Positions 19,400 through 32,330 of a stretch of DNA of 64,000 nt are shown here, one piece after another. Made by a program: the position numbers and the translations under genes. The stretch spans positions 5,323,501 to 5,387,500 of the forward strand of contig CATNEN010000005.1 of assembly GCA_950097015.1 (NCBI GenBank), in the 5' to 3' direction. This DNA is from Macrostomum hystrix (Eukaryota > Platyhelminthes > Macrostomidae). Under the pieces are notes generated by a model that saw nothing but the letters and a program-made list of their open reading frames with translations, was not told where the DNA came from and searched no databases. The stretch's first letter is position 1, and every line of letters begins with the position of its first letter.

Positions 19400-19572
19400 T
19401 ATTATTTATTCTATTGTTAAGAATGTCCCAATGGGCTGGTCACGCCCACCAAAACTTCTATGCCCATTTTTTACAGATTAATGGGTAAAGTGAAGCAATT
19501 GGAGGATTTACACAGATTCGAACTTCAGACCTCCTGATCTTGCTATCAACTGGGCTACAAAGATGATCTCTA
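19400..19572 (-). repeat. tRNA-derived SINE, family 3
   Basis: On the minus strand the head reads TAGCCCAGTTGATAG (A-box-like) and, at tRNA spacing, GAAGTTCGAATCTG (B-box-like). An unrelated body and an A/T-rich tail (AATAATAAACATAAAT) follow. This is the usual layout of a tRNA-derived SINE. Only one copy was noticed in the window. Confidence 0.55.
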
Positions 19573-20275
19573 GAAAATCTAATTGTCACTTTAATATTGA
19601 ATTATCCAGCTTGAGACAATTACATGCCAGTGTGGGATCGAGATATTATTAAATGAATGACAGTCGAGATTTTTTAATGATTCTACAAATTACGTAATCA
19701 GATTGGTTCATGCTATGAAATTCTGTGACGATTTTTAGGGTCCGATAATAATCTAATAATTTTACTTCAACTGCCTGTGATGCTTAGCCTATAGCATCAG
19801 TCCAGATTGTTAAAACAAAATTTAGTCTTGAATTGAAATCTATATTTAAAAAATTATGATCTTAAAACTGATTGGAAATTTGATACTCAATTCTGAACTG
19901 ATCCTCAACTGAATTTGGGATTGCCAAGCAGATATTGATTAAATTAAAGGACGGTCATTCACACGGTTGGCACTTCTCAACCAACTCAACTGCTCATGCG
20001 CTTCGCTTCGCTTCTTAAGTGCCGAGAAAAGGGAGAAAATGGGGAGGTGACACAGAAGTGACTCAACAGTCAACACTCGACAAAATTCAATGACGGAGGA
20101 CGGAGGAATAGCGAACGAAGGTGAGAGGGCAAGAGAAGGTCTTGTGGGTTGAGTTGGATATTGGTGAGGATGTGGGAGAGGAGGAGAAAGAAAAAATGGG
20201 GAATATTTTCCCAGTGTAGTGCCACTCGAATCCTCGTTTCCATTTCTTCCTCCATTCTAAAACTCTACCTGTCCT
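19573..20275. other. Anonymous spacer
   Basis: AT-rich unique sequence without a recognisable gene. Confidence 0.35.
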
Positions 20276-20334
20276 GTCTAACCTCCTTACTTATTCTGTC
20301 TAACTCTCTTCCTGTCTCTACCTGTCTCTACTTG

Positions 20335-20757
20335 TCACCTGTCTAATCTCACACTTTCACCTGTATAATCTCACACTCTCACCTATCTAATATCACACTT
20401 TCACCTGTATAATCTCACACTCTCAACTGTCTAATCTCACACTTTCACCTGTATAATCTCACACTCTCAACTGTCTAATCTCACACTTTCACCTGTCTAA
20501 TCTCACTCTTTCACCTGTATAATCTCATACTCTTACCTGTCTAATCTCACGCTCTCACCAGTTTAATCCCACATTCTCACCTGTCTAATCTCAAACTTTC
20601 ACATGTATAATCTCACACTCTCACCTGTCTAATCTCATACTCTCACCTGTCTAATCTCACACAATCACCTGTCTAATCTCACTCTTTCACCTGTATAATC
20701 TCATACTCTCACCTGTCTAATCCCACACTTTCACCTGTCTAATCTCACACTCTCACC
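20335..20757. repeat. 22-bp minisatellite
   Basis: Degenerate 22-bp unit (TCTAATCTCACACTCTCACC followed by TG), about 19 copies, alternating CTGTCTAAT and CTGTATAAT forms. Confidence 0.93.
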
Positions 20758-21825
20758 CTATAAATCTAGTTATCTATCTCGGTAAAGTTATAATTCCATC
20801 AGTCTATCTCCTGCAGTTGTTATTAGACACAAATATAGGGCGGGCACTTTTAGAAAAGAAGAACTAATTATCTTTTATCGACTCTCGCATTAAAGACAGC
20901 CAGACGGAGAGATATAGAGCCAGGGAAAAACTTATTCTTTTTCTGCTCTAGTTTTTGCTATAGGACATGTGTCCTCTCACCCGACTAGTCAAAGAGATTT
21001 CTGTAGTCGATAAATCGATTGATTGACGAAATAAATCGAACCAGATTGCGGAGAAATCCATCAGGAGAGAAAACAGATCTCATCGCACGAGATCTTCGGC
21101 CAATCAATTCAGTTAGAGTACTTGAAACTTTTCGAGTTATTTTTTTAGTTTTTATCTGCTTCTGAGAAACAATTGTAATAGGTAGTGACCAGCGATAGAG
21201 TGGAAGTTAGTATTCTTGCCTCATAGTGATACCTTAGACTATTCAGCTTACACAGTGAGACTCTACTCAACTTTCACCTATAATAGACATTTAGTTTTGT
21301 TTCGTATTGATATTTTACCTCGCTGTCACTCATTTACCTCTCTAAACTTTCATTTCTTTAATTTCTGGAGAACCTATTTCTGGCCTTAATACTTCAGTAG
21401 AGTGGCCTCTAAATAAGCAGCCAGGTTTGCTCAAGTGCTGCAACTGTCGAGTCTATCACTGGGCTTGGTGTTAGTGTAGGTTGCATATATTCGAAACACA
21501 GCGAATTAAATTATAGAGACTAGACAAATCTTATTCGTAAAGTTTTTACTGCTAAAATGTGTCATCATTCATTTTCTGCATGTCTTACTGCTGGGCATCT
21601 CAAGTGCCAGCGCAGGGGTTGGGGTCTGCTCAAATAACTATTCACTTTGAGCAGTCATGACCTACAGCTGTTGGCGAACAGTTTTTTCTTCGGGTCAGGG
21701 AAAGTGAAAAATTATTCTCTCTGGAAACTGAACGGACAGACAGTGGCTTCTAACTAATAACTTAGGGAGTTTAAATAGCATCTGTGCGGGAACGAAATGA
21801 TGGATTTATGCTTCTAACCGACACT
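20758..21825. other. Anonymous spacer
   Basis: AT-rich unique sequence; no gene recognised on either strand. Confidence 0.35.
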
Positions 21826-23105
21826 CCACTCTACCCCAAACTCTCCACTCTACCCCACACTCTCCACTCTACCCCAAACTATCCACTCTACCCCAAACTC
21901 TCCACTCTACCCCACACTCTCCACTCTACCCCACACTCTCCACTCTACCCCAAACTCTCCACTCTACTCCACACTCTCCACTCTACCCCACACTCTCCAC
22001 TCTACCCCACACTCTCCACTCTACCCCAAACTCTCCACTCTACCCCACACTCTCCACTCTACCCCAAACTCTCCACTCTACCCCACACTCTCCACTCTAC
22101 CCCAAACTCTCCACTCTACCCCAAACTCTCCACTCTACCCCAAACTCTCCACTCTACCCCAAACTCTCCACTCTACCCCAAGCTCTCCACTCTACCCCAA
22201 ACTCTCCACTCTACCCCAAACTCTCCACTCTACCCCAAACTCTCCACTCTACCCCAAACTCTCCACTCTACCCCACACTCTCCACTCTACCCCAAACTCT
22301 CCACTCTACCCCACACTCTCCACTCTACCCCAAACTCTCCACTCTACCCCAAACTCTCCACTCTACCCCAAACTCTCCACTCTACCCCAAACTCTCCACT
22401 CTACCCCACACTCTCCACTCTACCCCAAACTCTCCACTCTACCCCACACTCTCCACTCTACCCCAAACTCTCCACTCTACCCCAAACTCTCCACTCTACC
22501 CCACACTCTCCACTCTACCCCACACTCTCCACTCTACCCCACACTCTCCACTCTACCCCAAACTCTCCACTCTACCCCACACTCTCCACTCTACCCCAAA
22601 CTCTCCACTCTACCCCACACTCTCCACTCTACCCCAAACTCTCCACTCTACTCCACACTCTCCACTCTACCCCACACTCTCCTCTCTACTCCAAACTCTC
22701 CACTCTACCCCACACTCTCCTCTCTACTCCACACTCTCCACTCTACCCCACACTCTCCTCTCTACTCCACACTCTCCACTCTACTCCACACTATCCTCTC
22801 TACTCCACACTATCCTCTCTACTCCACACTCTCCTCTCTACTCCACACTCTCTTCTCTACTCCACACTCTCTACTCTACTCCACACTCTCCTCTCTACTC
22901 CACACTCTCCTCTCTACTCCACACTCTCCTCTCTACTCCACACTCTCCTCTCTACTCCACACTCTCCTCTCTACTCCACACTCTCTACTGTACAACACAC
23001 TCTTTACTCTACACCACACTCTCCACTCTACCCTAAACTCTCCACTCTACCCCACACTCTCTTTTCTACCCTAGAGTCTCTACTTTACCCCACAGTCCGA
23101 ACTCT
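21826..23105. repeat. 19-bp minisatellite
   Basis: Unit CTCCACTCTACCCCAAACT (or CACACT), about 66 copies. The right third drifts to CTACTCCACACTCTCCTCT forms, so array age or mutation rate differs along its length. Confidence 0.95.
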
Positions 23106-23810
23106 ATCCTGCACCTATCTAAGCCGCACTCTCTACTCTACTCCACACCATCCTTGCAACACTTTCTCAAAATACAAGCTGCAGGCAGACTGGCTAGTCT
23201 TGGATCGATCATAAAAGCTTAATATACACGTCGATAAAGAGAACAAAGACTTTAGGACAACAACTTTCGCCACTTCCGCGCGCCATTAACCTTCTCCTCA
23301 TTCTTTGTCCTACTCACCCAGTTGCACGCTATTTATTCGCCACCACCCAAGCACTAGCAGATCCCATCCCCATTGTCCCGCGTCGCCTATTCACCTATTC
23401 TATCGTTATAACAAAAATGTATGAATTCATTTTCTTCGCTTTCTCTCGCCCTTGAGCACGCAAGCTACGCTCGTATAGCATGCCCACGTTTAAACTGCAT
23501 ACTCAATCGTATGATTCACATCGCATTCTCAATCAAGCTAACCCCGAAGCTTCTAAAGCCTGTTTCAAAAAGGAACTGGGAATAATGTCTGGGGAAGGAT
23601 GCTGGCTTCCTATTTCACTCTCCACGACCTCCGTCACCTTGCGATTCGGGACAGATCCCGGCAGAAAATTTAGGGATAAGAAACTAAGACTGAAAGTAAG
23701 AATTTCATGAAAATTGTTACTAATTTCGTCTTTCGCTCTTTCTGTTACACTTCCAACGTTAATCCCTACCACTATTTATCAACCGTTCACTCTCCACCCT
23801 CTCTCCCCTC
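23106..23810. other. Anonymous spacer
   Basis: Unique sequence with short open frames on both strands but no recognised domain. Confidence 0.35.
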
Positions 23811-24620
23811 TCCTCCTCTCTCCCTTATCTACTTCCCTCCCTTCTACTCCTCTCTCCCTTATCTACTTCTCTCCCCTCTACTCCTCTCTCCCTTATCTAC
23901 TTCTCTCCCCTCTACTCCTCTCTCCCTTATCTACTTCTCTCCCCTCTACTCCTCTCTCCCTTATCTACTTCTCTCCCCTCTACTCCTCTCTCCCTTATCT
24001 ACTTCTCTCCCCTCTACTCCTCTCTCCCTTATCTACTTCTCTCCCCTCTACTCCTCTCTCCCTTATCTACTTCTCTCCCCTCTCCTCCTCTCTCCCTTAT
24101 CTACTTCTCTCCCCTCTACTCCTCTCTCCCTTATCTACTTCTCTCCCCTCTCCTCCTCTCTCCGTTATCTACTTCTCTCCCCTCTCCTCCTCTCTCCGTT
24201 ATCTACTTCTCTCCCCTCTCCTCCTCTCTCCCTTATCTACTTCTCTCCCCTCTACTCCTCTCTCCCTTATCTACTTCTCTCCCCTCTACTCCTCTCTCCC
24301 TTATCTACTTCTCTCCCCTCTACTCCTCTCTCCCTTATCTACTTCTCTCCCCTCTACTCCTCTCTCCCTTATCTACTTCTCTCCCCTCTACTCCTCTCTC
24401 CCTTATCTACTTCTCTCCCCTCTACTCCTCTCTCCCTTATCTACTTCTCTCCCCTCTCCTCCTCTCTCCGTTATCTACTTCTCTCCCCTCTCCTCCTCTC
24501 TCCCTTATCTACTTCTCTCCCCTCTCCTCCTCTCTTCCTTATCTACTTCTCTCCCCTCTACTCCTCTCTCCCTTATCTACTTCTCTCCCCTCTACTCCTC
24601 TCTCCCTTCTTCTCCTCTCC
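23811..24620. repeat. 34-bp minisatellite
   Basis: About 24 copies of a 34-bp pyrimidine-rich unit (CTCTCCCTTATCTACTTCTC followed by TCCCCTCTACTCCT). Variants: CTACTCC or CTCCTCC, and CCCTTAT or CCGTTAT. Confidence 0.95.
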
Positions 24621-25285
24621 TCTCTCCTCCACTCTCCCGTCTCCCATATCATTCCTTTCCCGATATTTTGCTATCTTGTTGCTTGCTAATCCTATCATTT
24701 ACTTTCGTTTAACTTGGCACCAAACTTAGAAATGAAATTTACATTGCCAAGTATCCATATACTAATCTATACATGTAGGCAGAACATTTGAGTGTGTTTT
24801 TTATTTTGTTAAATCCATCAGCCAAGCCAAAATACATAGAAGGCTATGCATAATCTATATTGTAATAAATACATAGCATGAGTCTATACTAATATAGAAG
24901 CTATGAGATAGACTACCCTACAAGTCAAGATAAGTTTCTCAATATTCAATAAGAACTAAGCAAGGATTCCAACATTGAAAATCCACTGGATTAGTCAGTC
25001 TGAGGTTTTTCCCGGGGACATTTTGATTTGATTAAATCATGCCTTGGATTCTGTACAGAGAAGATGTTGAGTAGCTTATCAAGGCTACACCATGCAGTCA
25101 CGCTTCATCAATAAATGGCTTTCACTGTAAGAGACAGAGAGAGCAGGTGCAACATGTCTTCTAGTCTAAGTCTTGTATCTATCTTCAGTGTCGTCACTGA
25201 GGATGAGAATGAGTCGGTCTGTCTTTTTACTGCTTGTCATCTTCTTGAAAATGTCCTTATCATTCTGTTTCACTTTCTTTGCCAT
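24621..25285. other. Anonymous spacer
   Basis: AT-rich unique sequence; no gene recognised. Confidence 0.35.
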
Positions 25286-25800
25286 CGGGACACGGGAGAG
25301 ATGAGACACGGGAGAGATGAGACACGGGAGAGATGAGACACGGGAGAGATGAAACACGGGAGAGATGAGACACGGGAGAGATGAGACACGGGAGAGATGA
25401 GACACGGGAGAGATGAGACACGGGAGAGATGAGACACGGGAGAGATGAGACACGGGAGAGATGAGACACGGGAGAGATGAGACACGGGAGAGATGAGACA
25501 TAGGAGAGATGAGACACGGGAGAGATGAGACACGGGAGAGATGAGACACGGGAGAGATGAGACACGGGAGAGATGAGACACGGGAGAGATGAGACATAGG
25601 AGAGATGAGACACGGGAGAGATGAGACACGGGAGAGATGAGACACGGGAGAGATGAGACATAGGAGAGATGAGACATAGGAGAGATGAGACAGAGAAGAG
25701 ATGAGACACGGTAGAGATGAGACATAGGAGAGATGAGACACGGGAGAGATGAGATACGGTAGAGATGAGACGCGGGAGAGATGAGAGAGAGGAGAGATCA
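25286..25800. repeat. 16-bp minisatellite, family A, copy 2
   Basis: Nearly uniform GAGAGATGAGACACGG units, about 32 copies. The right flank continues into a diverged hAT-type MITE end, so the array appears to be an internal expansion of that element. Confidence 0.96.
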
Positions 25801-25945
25801 GCCGGTAGCGGGAGAGAGAAAATAAAATTGAGAAATGAGACAGGATCGCGTTTGTGTTTGAAGGGGCCAGGGAACGGGATTAGGAAGCTTCGAGGCCGCA
25901 TCTGGCCGGCGGACCGGAGGTTGCCAAGCTAGCACGTTGTGCTCA
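25801..25945. mobile_element. Diverged right end of hAT-type MITE
   Basis: Matches the right half of the intact MITE at 56887-57145 in order: a GACAGGAT block, then AGCTTCGAGGCCGCATCTGG, then CCGGCGGACCGGAGGTTGCC. The terminal CCCCTG is mutated. The left end was not found. Confidence 0.6.
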
Positions 25946-27145
25946 GTCGAATCCTCTCTAATATTGAGTCCACGCCGACTTTTTAGTTATCTCGTATCGT
26001 ATTAAAACAAATCTGCCTGAAAAAAGCTGCAGATATTATATAATACAGCCTTGAGTCTTTCTGCTTTTGAATTCCAGCAATAGAAGCAGATGTTTGACTG
26101 TCGCCAGCAAATGAAATTTGTTTAGTTGCCACAATGTCAACTAATGAGGAATGTCTCAAATTTTTGGGATAATCCTACACCCCCCGGTGTGTCATCTTTA
26201 TATTCCCCTAATTATTATGCAATAGCTCATTCGATAGCATTGTCTGCAACAGCTGGTTGCTCTCCCTTAAAGATGAGACTAAAATAGGCTATCTAAACAA
26301 ATCCTAGAAAAAATGTGCCTTTTTTCGTTCTTCCCCCATGTGAACAACGAAAATGCATGACGAATTTTTAATGATGTAACAAAAATGTCTTTATAGAGGT
26401 TGGATGAACAGATGTTCACCAATTAAGAAGGGATCCAGACTGATGTACATGTAGATAAAGCAAGAAAAAAATTGAGTTCTAACAAAAGAAATACCTTGTT
26501 TATCAGTTGGTCGCTATTTTACGATCGATCGACGAGAAAAAAACGGTTTTAAAAAATTAAGCTGAATAATGCCACGATAGATAAAGTGTTGGTTTTGGCG
26601 GAGGTTTTAGTGAGACGTTTAGGAATACCAAATTTAAGGTTGCTGGCTGGTGGCTGGTGGGGGCGTGGCTACGCGGTCTATGCTGAGATCAAATTGAGCG
26701 GAAGGGAGCAACTTTTCTAGTTGGTCGTCTTCCCACCTCCCCTACACATTTTCCTACCCTTACTTTCACCTCTACATTATGACTGCGCTCATTGGCTAGG
26801 ATTTTAGACCAATCGCGTGACGCAACTGCTCTATACTGTCGCCCTAAAGCGCCACATTTTCTCTATCCAAGCAAAAAATGGTTGATTTTTTTATTAGGAA
26901 AGTAGAAAAAAGCTTTTAGATTAGAGAGCTACCGGGCAACGCCCATTCACTGTTAACAATTCCTTATTCATGATAGAAAAATCTTCCAACATAGATTTTA
27001 TTCAGGATGTGAAACCTTAGGGCATTTACTCAGGGCAAAGGATATTAGGAATACTGACCGAAAGCATACAATCAGTAGGAGATTTCAACTGAACTTTTGC
27101 TGTACAGAACAGCGGTTTTAACTAACTAGAGATATTGTGATCTGA
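25946..27145. other. Anonymous spacer with CCAAT boxes
   Basis: Unique sequence. Around 26790-26830 there is ATTGGCTAGG followed by ACCAATCGCGTGACGCAA, which looks promoter-like, but no adjoining exon was recognised. Confidence 0.3.
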
Positions 27146-27845
27146 TCTGCTGACTGATCTATTGACTGATCTAGTGACTGATCTATAGTGACTGATCTAT
27201 AGTGACTGATCTATAGTGACTGATCTATAGTGACTGATCTATAGTGACTGATCTATAGTGACTGATCTATAGTGACTGATCTATAGTGACTGATCTATAG
27301 TGACTGATCTATAGTGGCTGATCTATAGTGACTGATCTATAGTGACTGATCTATAGTGGCTGATCTATAGTGACTGATCTATAGTGACTGATCTATAGTG
27401 ACTGATCTATAGTGACTGATCTATAGTGACTGATCTATAGTGGCTGATCTATAGTGACTGATCTATAGTGACTGATCTATAGTGACTGATCTATAGTGAC
27501 TGATCTATAGTGACTGATCTATAGTGACTGATCTATAGTGGCTGATCTATAGTGACTGATCTATAGTGACTGATCTTTAGTGACTGATCTAGTGACCGAT
27601 CTAGTGAATTTTGTGGTCTAGAGTCTGATCTATAGTGACTGATCTATAGTGAGTGATCTAGTGACTGATCTTTAGTGACTGATCTATAGTGACTGATCTA
27701 TAGTGACTGATCTATAGTGACTGATCTATAGTGACTGATCTATAGTGACTGATCTATAGTGACTGATCTATAGTGGCTGATCTATAGTGACTGATCTAGT
27801 GACCGATCTAGTGAATTTTGTGGTCTAGAGTCTGATCTATATGAG
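27146..27845. repeat. 14-bp minisatellite
   Basis: Unit TGACTGATCTATAG, about 48 copies. A distinctive interruption (CTAGTGACCGATCTAGTGAA then TTTTGTGGTCTAGAGTC) occurs twice, near 27588 and 27799, so a block of about 211 bp was duplicated. Confidence 0.95.
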
Positions 27846-28383
27846 TGACAGAGAAATCACACGATTGACCTAGAGCTCCATTGATTAATAATTTAGTAAC
27901 TAGTCAGAATGTAATACACAACTTGTTAAAAATGATCAAGTCTATTATCATAATGAATTTTTAATGCGTGTATTTTAGAAAGATACTCGTAATTAGATAA
28001 TTAAGTTGACTTTCTAAAGAGTAACCGGTATTAAATTGCAAAACTTAAACAAAAGACACGCGTGTAACTCTAACCCGGGTTTTATAATACGATGCTGAAC
28101 AGTTATATCTCATTAAATGTCATGCCACAGCCACACAGCTATTCTCAGCTTTCAACTGTTGCTCACCACACCGGAAATTAAACCTAGAACTCACCGAACC
28201 CAAGAAAATTTGGGAATAATTAATATTGAATCCAACTTGATACCGACCATCATCATATCTTTTCTATCTGCTTCATCGATCTAAATGTTCTTTCGATACT
28301 AATCATTGTAATTTAGGCTATAATATCTGTTTCTACAGAACACAGGAATAAAAATTTCTCTACCTCTTTTCATCTACATATTA
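27846..28383. other. Anonymous spacer
   Basis: AT-rich unique sequence; no gene recognised. Confidence 0.35.
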
Positions 28384-29420
28384 TCCTCTCTCCCACTCGC
28401 TTCTTTCCCACTCCCTTCTCTCCCACTCCCTTCTCTCCTACTCCCTTCTCTCCCACTCCCTTCTCTCCCACTCCCTTCTCTACCACTCCCTTCTCTCCCA
28501 CTCCCTTCTCTCCCACTCCCTTCCCTCCCACTCCCTTCTTTCCCACTCCCTTCCCTCCCACTCCCTTCTTTCCCACTCCCTTCTCTCCCACTCCCTTCCC
28601 TCCCACTCCCTTCTTTCCCACTCCCTTCTCTCCCACTCCCTTCCCTCCCACTCCCTTCTCTCCCACTCCCATCTCTCCCACTCCCTTCTCTCCCACTCCC
28701 TTCTCTCCCACTCCCTTCTCTCCCACTCCCATCTCTCCCACTCCCTTCTCTCCCACTCCCTTCCCTCCCACTCCCTTCTCTCCCACTCCCTTCTCTTCCA
28801 CTCCCTTCTCTTCCACTCCCTTCTCTCCCACTCCCTTCTCTTCCACTCCCTTCTCTCCCAGTCCCTTCTCTCCCTTCTATCCTACTCCCTTCTCTCCCAC
28901 TACCTTCTCTCCCTCCCTTCTCTCCCAATTGAATCTCTCCCACTCCCTTCTCTCCTACTCCCTTCGCTCCTACTCCCTTCTCTTCCACTCCCATCTCTCC
29001 CACTCCCTTCTCTCCCACTCCCTTCTCTCCCACTCCCTTCTCTCCCACTCCCTTCTCTCCCACTCCCTTCCCTCCCACTCCCTTCTCTCCCACTCCCTTC
29101 TCTCCCACTCCCTTCTCTCACACTCCCTTCCCTCCCACTCCCTTCTCTCCCACTCCCTTCTCTCCCACTCCCTTCTCTCCCACTCCCTTCTCTCCCACTC
29201 CCTTCTCTCCCACTCCCTTCTCTCCCAGTCCCTTCTCTCCCTTCTATCCTACTCCCTTCTCTCCCACTACCTTCTCTCCCTCCCTTCTCTCCCAATTGAA
29301 TCTCTCCCACTCCCTTCTCTCCTACTCCCTTCGCTCCTACTCCCTTCTCTTCCACTCCCATCTCTCCCACTCCCTTCTCTCCGATCCCTTCTCTTCCACT
29401 CCCTTCTCTCCCTTCACTCC
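28384..29420. repeat. 15-bp minisatellite
   Basis: Unit TTCTCTCCCACTCCC, about 65 copies. An irregular stretch beginning GTCCCTTCTCTCCCTTCTAT at 28861 recurs at 29228, offset 367 bp, marking a higher-order duplication. Minus-strand frames read G-V-G-E-K or E-G-S-G-R. Confidence 0.96.
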
Positions 29421-29432
29421 CACTTACTTTCC

Positions 29433-29640
29433 CAGTTGAATTCTAGAATGAAGAATCCGCAGCCAGAAAGGAAGCGTTGAAACGCGCAGAGACGAGCGAA
29501 ATTTTTCCTCATCAAATAGCCAAATGCGGCGAACAGAAGTGCTGATGGCGCCGCCCTCCTGCCCCCCACAAGCTCCTTCATCCACAGACAGCTGCAGATT
29601 CCAATCCACAATTTGGTCCGCCGCCCCATCTACCACCCGC
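29433..29640 (-). other. Possible unassigned exon
   Basis: The minus strand is open in two frames over about 200 bp of non-repetitive, more GC-rich sequence, ending at a consensus donor GTAAGT near 29433. A CAG acceptor-like site lies upstream near 29660. One frame reads RKNFARLCAFQRFLSGCGFF near its end, the other RRIWLFDEEKFRSSL. I recognise neither. It may be an orphan exon, a transposon relic or chance. Confidence 0.2.
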
Positions 29641-29904
29641 TGTGTGACGCCTTTCATCAGAAAGCTGTCACCTGATGCTAATTCCCTCCTCGGATGGCTC
29701 CTTCCCATTCCTCTCCCCAATATCCTCGCCGAACCCAGTCTGCGCCACACTGCCGGACCCTTTTCCTCTGATTCTTCGCTTCACTTTTCTTGCTTTTTTA
29801 TCTTGCACTTTTCTCTGCAAATTTATAAATAATAAATATGCTGGTCTCTTCCATGTGCGTTACTTGGATAAAATGTAATAAATTTCATGAGTGACTGAAT
29901 TCTA

Positions 29905-31715
29905 AGAGAGAAAATCGTTGATTAAGAGAGTGACTGAGAGAGTGAATCGCTGATTAGGTGAGTGACTGAGAGAGATTGAATCGCTGATTAGGTGAGTGAC
30001 TGAGAGAGAGTGAATCACTGGTTAGGTGAGTGACTGAGAGAGAGTGAATCGCTGATTAGGAGAGTGATAGAGAGTGAATCGCTGGTTAGGAGACTGATAG
30101 AGATTGAATCGCTGGTTAGGAGACTGATAGAGATTGAATCGCTGGTTAGGAGACTGATAGAGAGTGAATCGCTGGTTAGGAGACTGATAGAGAGTGAATC
30201 GCTGGTTAGGAGACTGATAGAGATTGAATCGCTGGTTAGGAGACTGATAGAGAGTGAATCGCTGGTTAGGAGACTGATAGAGATTGAATCGCTGGTTAGG
30301 AGACTGATAGAGAGTGAATCGCTGATTAGGAGACTGATAGAGAGTGAATCGCTGGTTAGGAGACTGATAGAGATTGAATCGCTGGTTAGGAGACTGATAG
30401 AGATTGAATCGCTGGTTAGGAGACTGATAGAGAGTGAATCGCTGGTTAGGAGACTGATAGAGAGTGAATCGCTGGTTAGGAGACTGATAGAGATTGAATC
30501 GCTGGTTAGGAGACTGATAGAGAGTGAATCGCTGGTTAGGAGACTGATAGAGAGTGAATCGCTGGTTAGGAGACTGATAGAGATTGAATCGCTGGTTAGG
30601 AGACTGATAGAGATTGAATCGCTGGTTAGGAGACTGATAGAGAGTGAATCGCTGGTTAGGAGACTGATAGAGATTGAATCGCTGGTTAGGAGACTGATAG
30701 AGATTGAATCGCTGGTTAGGAGACTGATAGAGATTGAATCGCTGGTTAGGAGAGTGACTGAGTGAGAGAGTGAATCGCTGGTTAGGAGACTGATAGAGAT
30801 TGAATCGCTGGTTAGGAGACTGATAGAGATTGAATCGCTGGTTAGGAGACTGATAGAGAGTGAATCGCTGGTTAGGAGACTGATAGAGAGTGAATCGCTG
30901 GTTAGGAGACTGATAGAGATTGAATCGCTGGTTAGGAGACTGATAGAGATTGAATCGCTGGTTAGGAGACTGATAGAGAGTGAATCGCTGGTTAGGAGAC
31001 TGATAGAGATTGAATCGCTGGTTAGGAGACTGATAGAGATTGAATCGCTGGTTAGGAGACTGATAGAGATTGAATCGCTGGTTAGGAGAGTGACTGAGTG
31101 AGAGAGTGAATCGCTGGTTAGGAGACTGATAGAGATTGAATCGCTGGTTAGGAGACTGATAGAGATTGAATCGCTGGTTAGGAGAGTGACTGAGTGAGAG
31201 AGTGAATCGCTGGTTCGGAGACTGATAGAGATTGAATCGCTGGTTAGGAGAGTGACTGAGTGAGAGAGTGAATCGCTGGTTAGGAGACTGATAGAGAGTG
31301 AATCGCTGGTTAGGAGACTGATAGAGAGTGAATCGCTGGTTAGGAGACTGATAGAGATTGAATCGCTGGTTAGGAGACTGATAGAGATTGAATCGCTGGT
31401 TAGGAGAGTGACTGAGTGAGAGAGTGAATCGCTGGTTCGGAGACTGATAGAGATTGAATCGCTGGTTAGGAGAGTGACTGAGTGAGAGAGTGAATCGCTG
31501 GTTAGGAGACTGATAGAGAGTGAATCGCTGGTTAGGAGACTGATAGAGAGTGAATCGCTGGTTAGGAGACTGATAGAGATTGAATCGCTGGTTAGGAGAC
31601 TGATAGAGATTGAATCGCTGGTTAGGAGACTGATAGAGATTGAATCGCTGGTTAGGAGACTGATAGAGATTGAATCGCTGGTTAGGAGACTGATAGAGAG
31701 TGAATCGCTGGTTAG
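29905..31715. repeat. 30-bp minisatellite
   Basis: About 60 copies of a 30-bp unit (AGACTGATAGAGATTGAATC followed by GCTGGTTAGG) with alternating GAGATTG and GAGAGTG forms, interrupted at intervals by a longer unit containing GTGACTGAGTGAGAGAG. The minus strand is open for 586 codons (S-P-N-Q-R-F-N-L-Y-Q), an artefact of a unit divisible by three. Confidence 0.96.
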
Positions 31716-32135
31716 GAACAGACTTGATATTTTTTACTCTTATAAGGGGTTTGACACTTATTTCATTTGAACGAAATTTCACAGTCCGCTGAGGTCAAGA
31801 CACCAGGCAAGCAAATGCAGAAAATGAAATTTATCCTTTCGCCAAATCTTATCAGATTTTTGCTTGATTAAATTAGACTTGAATCTTTTTGTGTGTTTTC
31901 TTCTTTTTTTTGCCAAATCCTCTTAGCTTGCTTTGATGTTTTAGTTCGCGTCAAAGGTTATTTAGGGACGTTTGTTCAACCAGCTGCTTGCCGTAAAGGA
32001 TTATCTGATATAAATGACTTTTTAATAAATATAACCCATATGTCATAATTACACTACTTGAGCCTTAAGAAGTCAGTAGAGAGTGTAGAATGTTTTGCCC
32101 AGATACGGTTAAATGGCACAGAAATGACGAGTAAG
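31716..32135. other. Anonymous spacer
   Basis: AT-rich unique sequence; no gene recognised. Confidence 0.35.
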
Positions 32136-32330
32136 AAATTCGTGTCCTTCAGCAATACACTTAATTCCCTTATTCACGATTCACGATAAGGAAATAAGTT
32201 CCCTTTGTACTTCTCTGTCAGCTTCCAGCTGGAAAATGAATCTCTACAAGCGTCAGCTGTTGTAGAAATTTTGGTCTGGCTGACCGCCCCGAGTCCACGG
32301 ACTGAACTGCTGTACACTGCCTGTCTCTCC
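32136..32330 (+). repeat. Diverged SINE family 1 copy
   Basis: Contains in the same order the conserved blocks of the SINE at 52331: CGTGTCCTTCAGCAATACAC, then CAGCTGG, then GAGTCCACGGACTGAACTGC, then TGTACAC. The 21-bp array begins where the remaining SINE 3' part would be expected. Confidence 0.6.

Noticed and set aside
30022-31782. 586-codon S-P-N-Q-R-F repeat protein
   Set aside because: Artefact of a stop-free 30-bp unit; flanks show no coding features.
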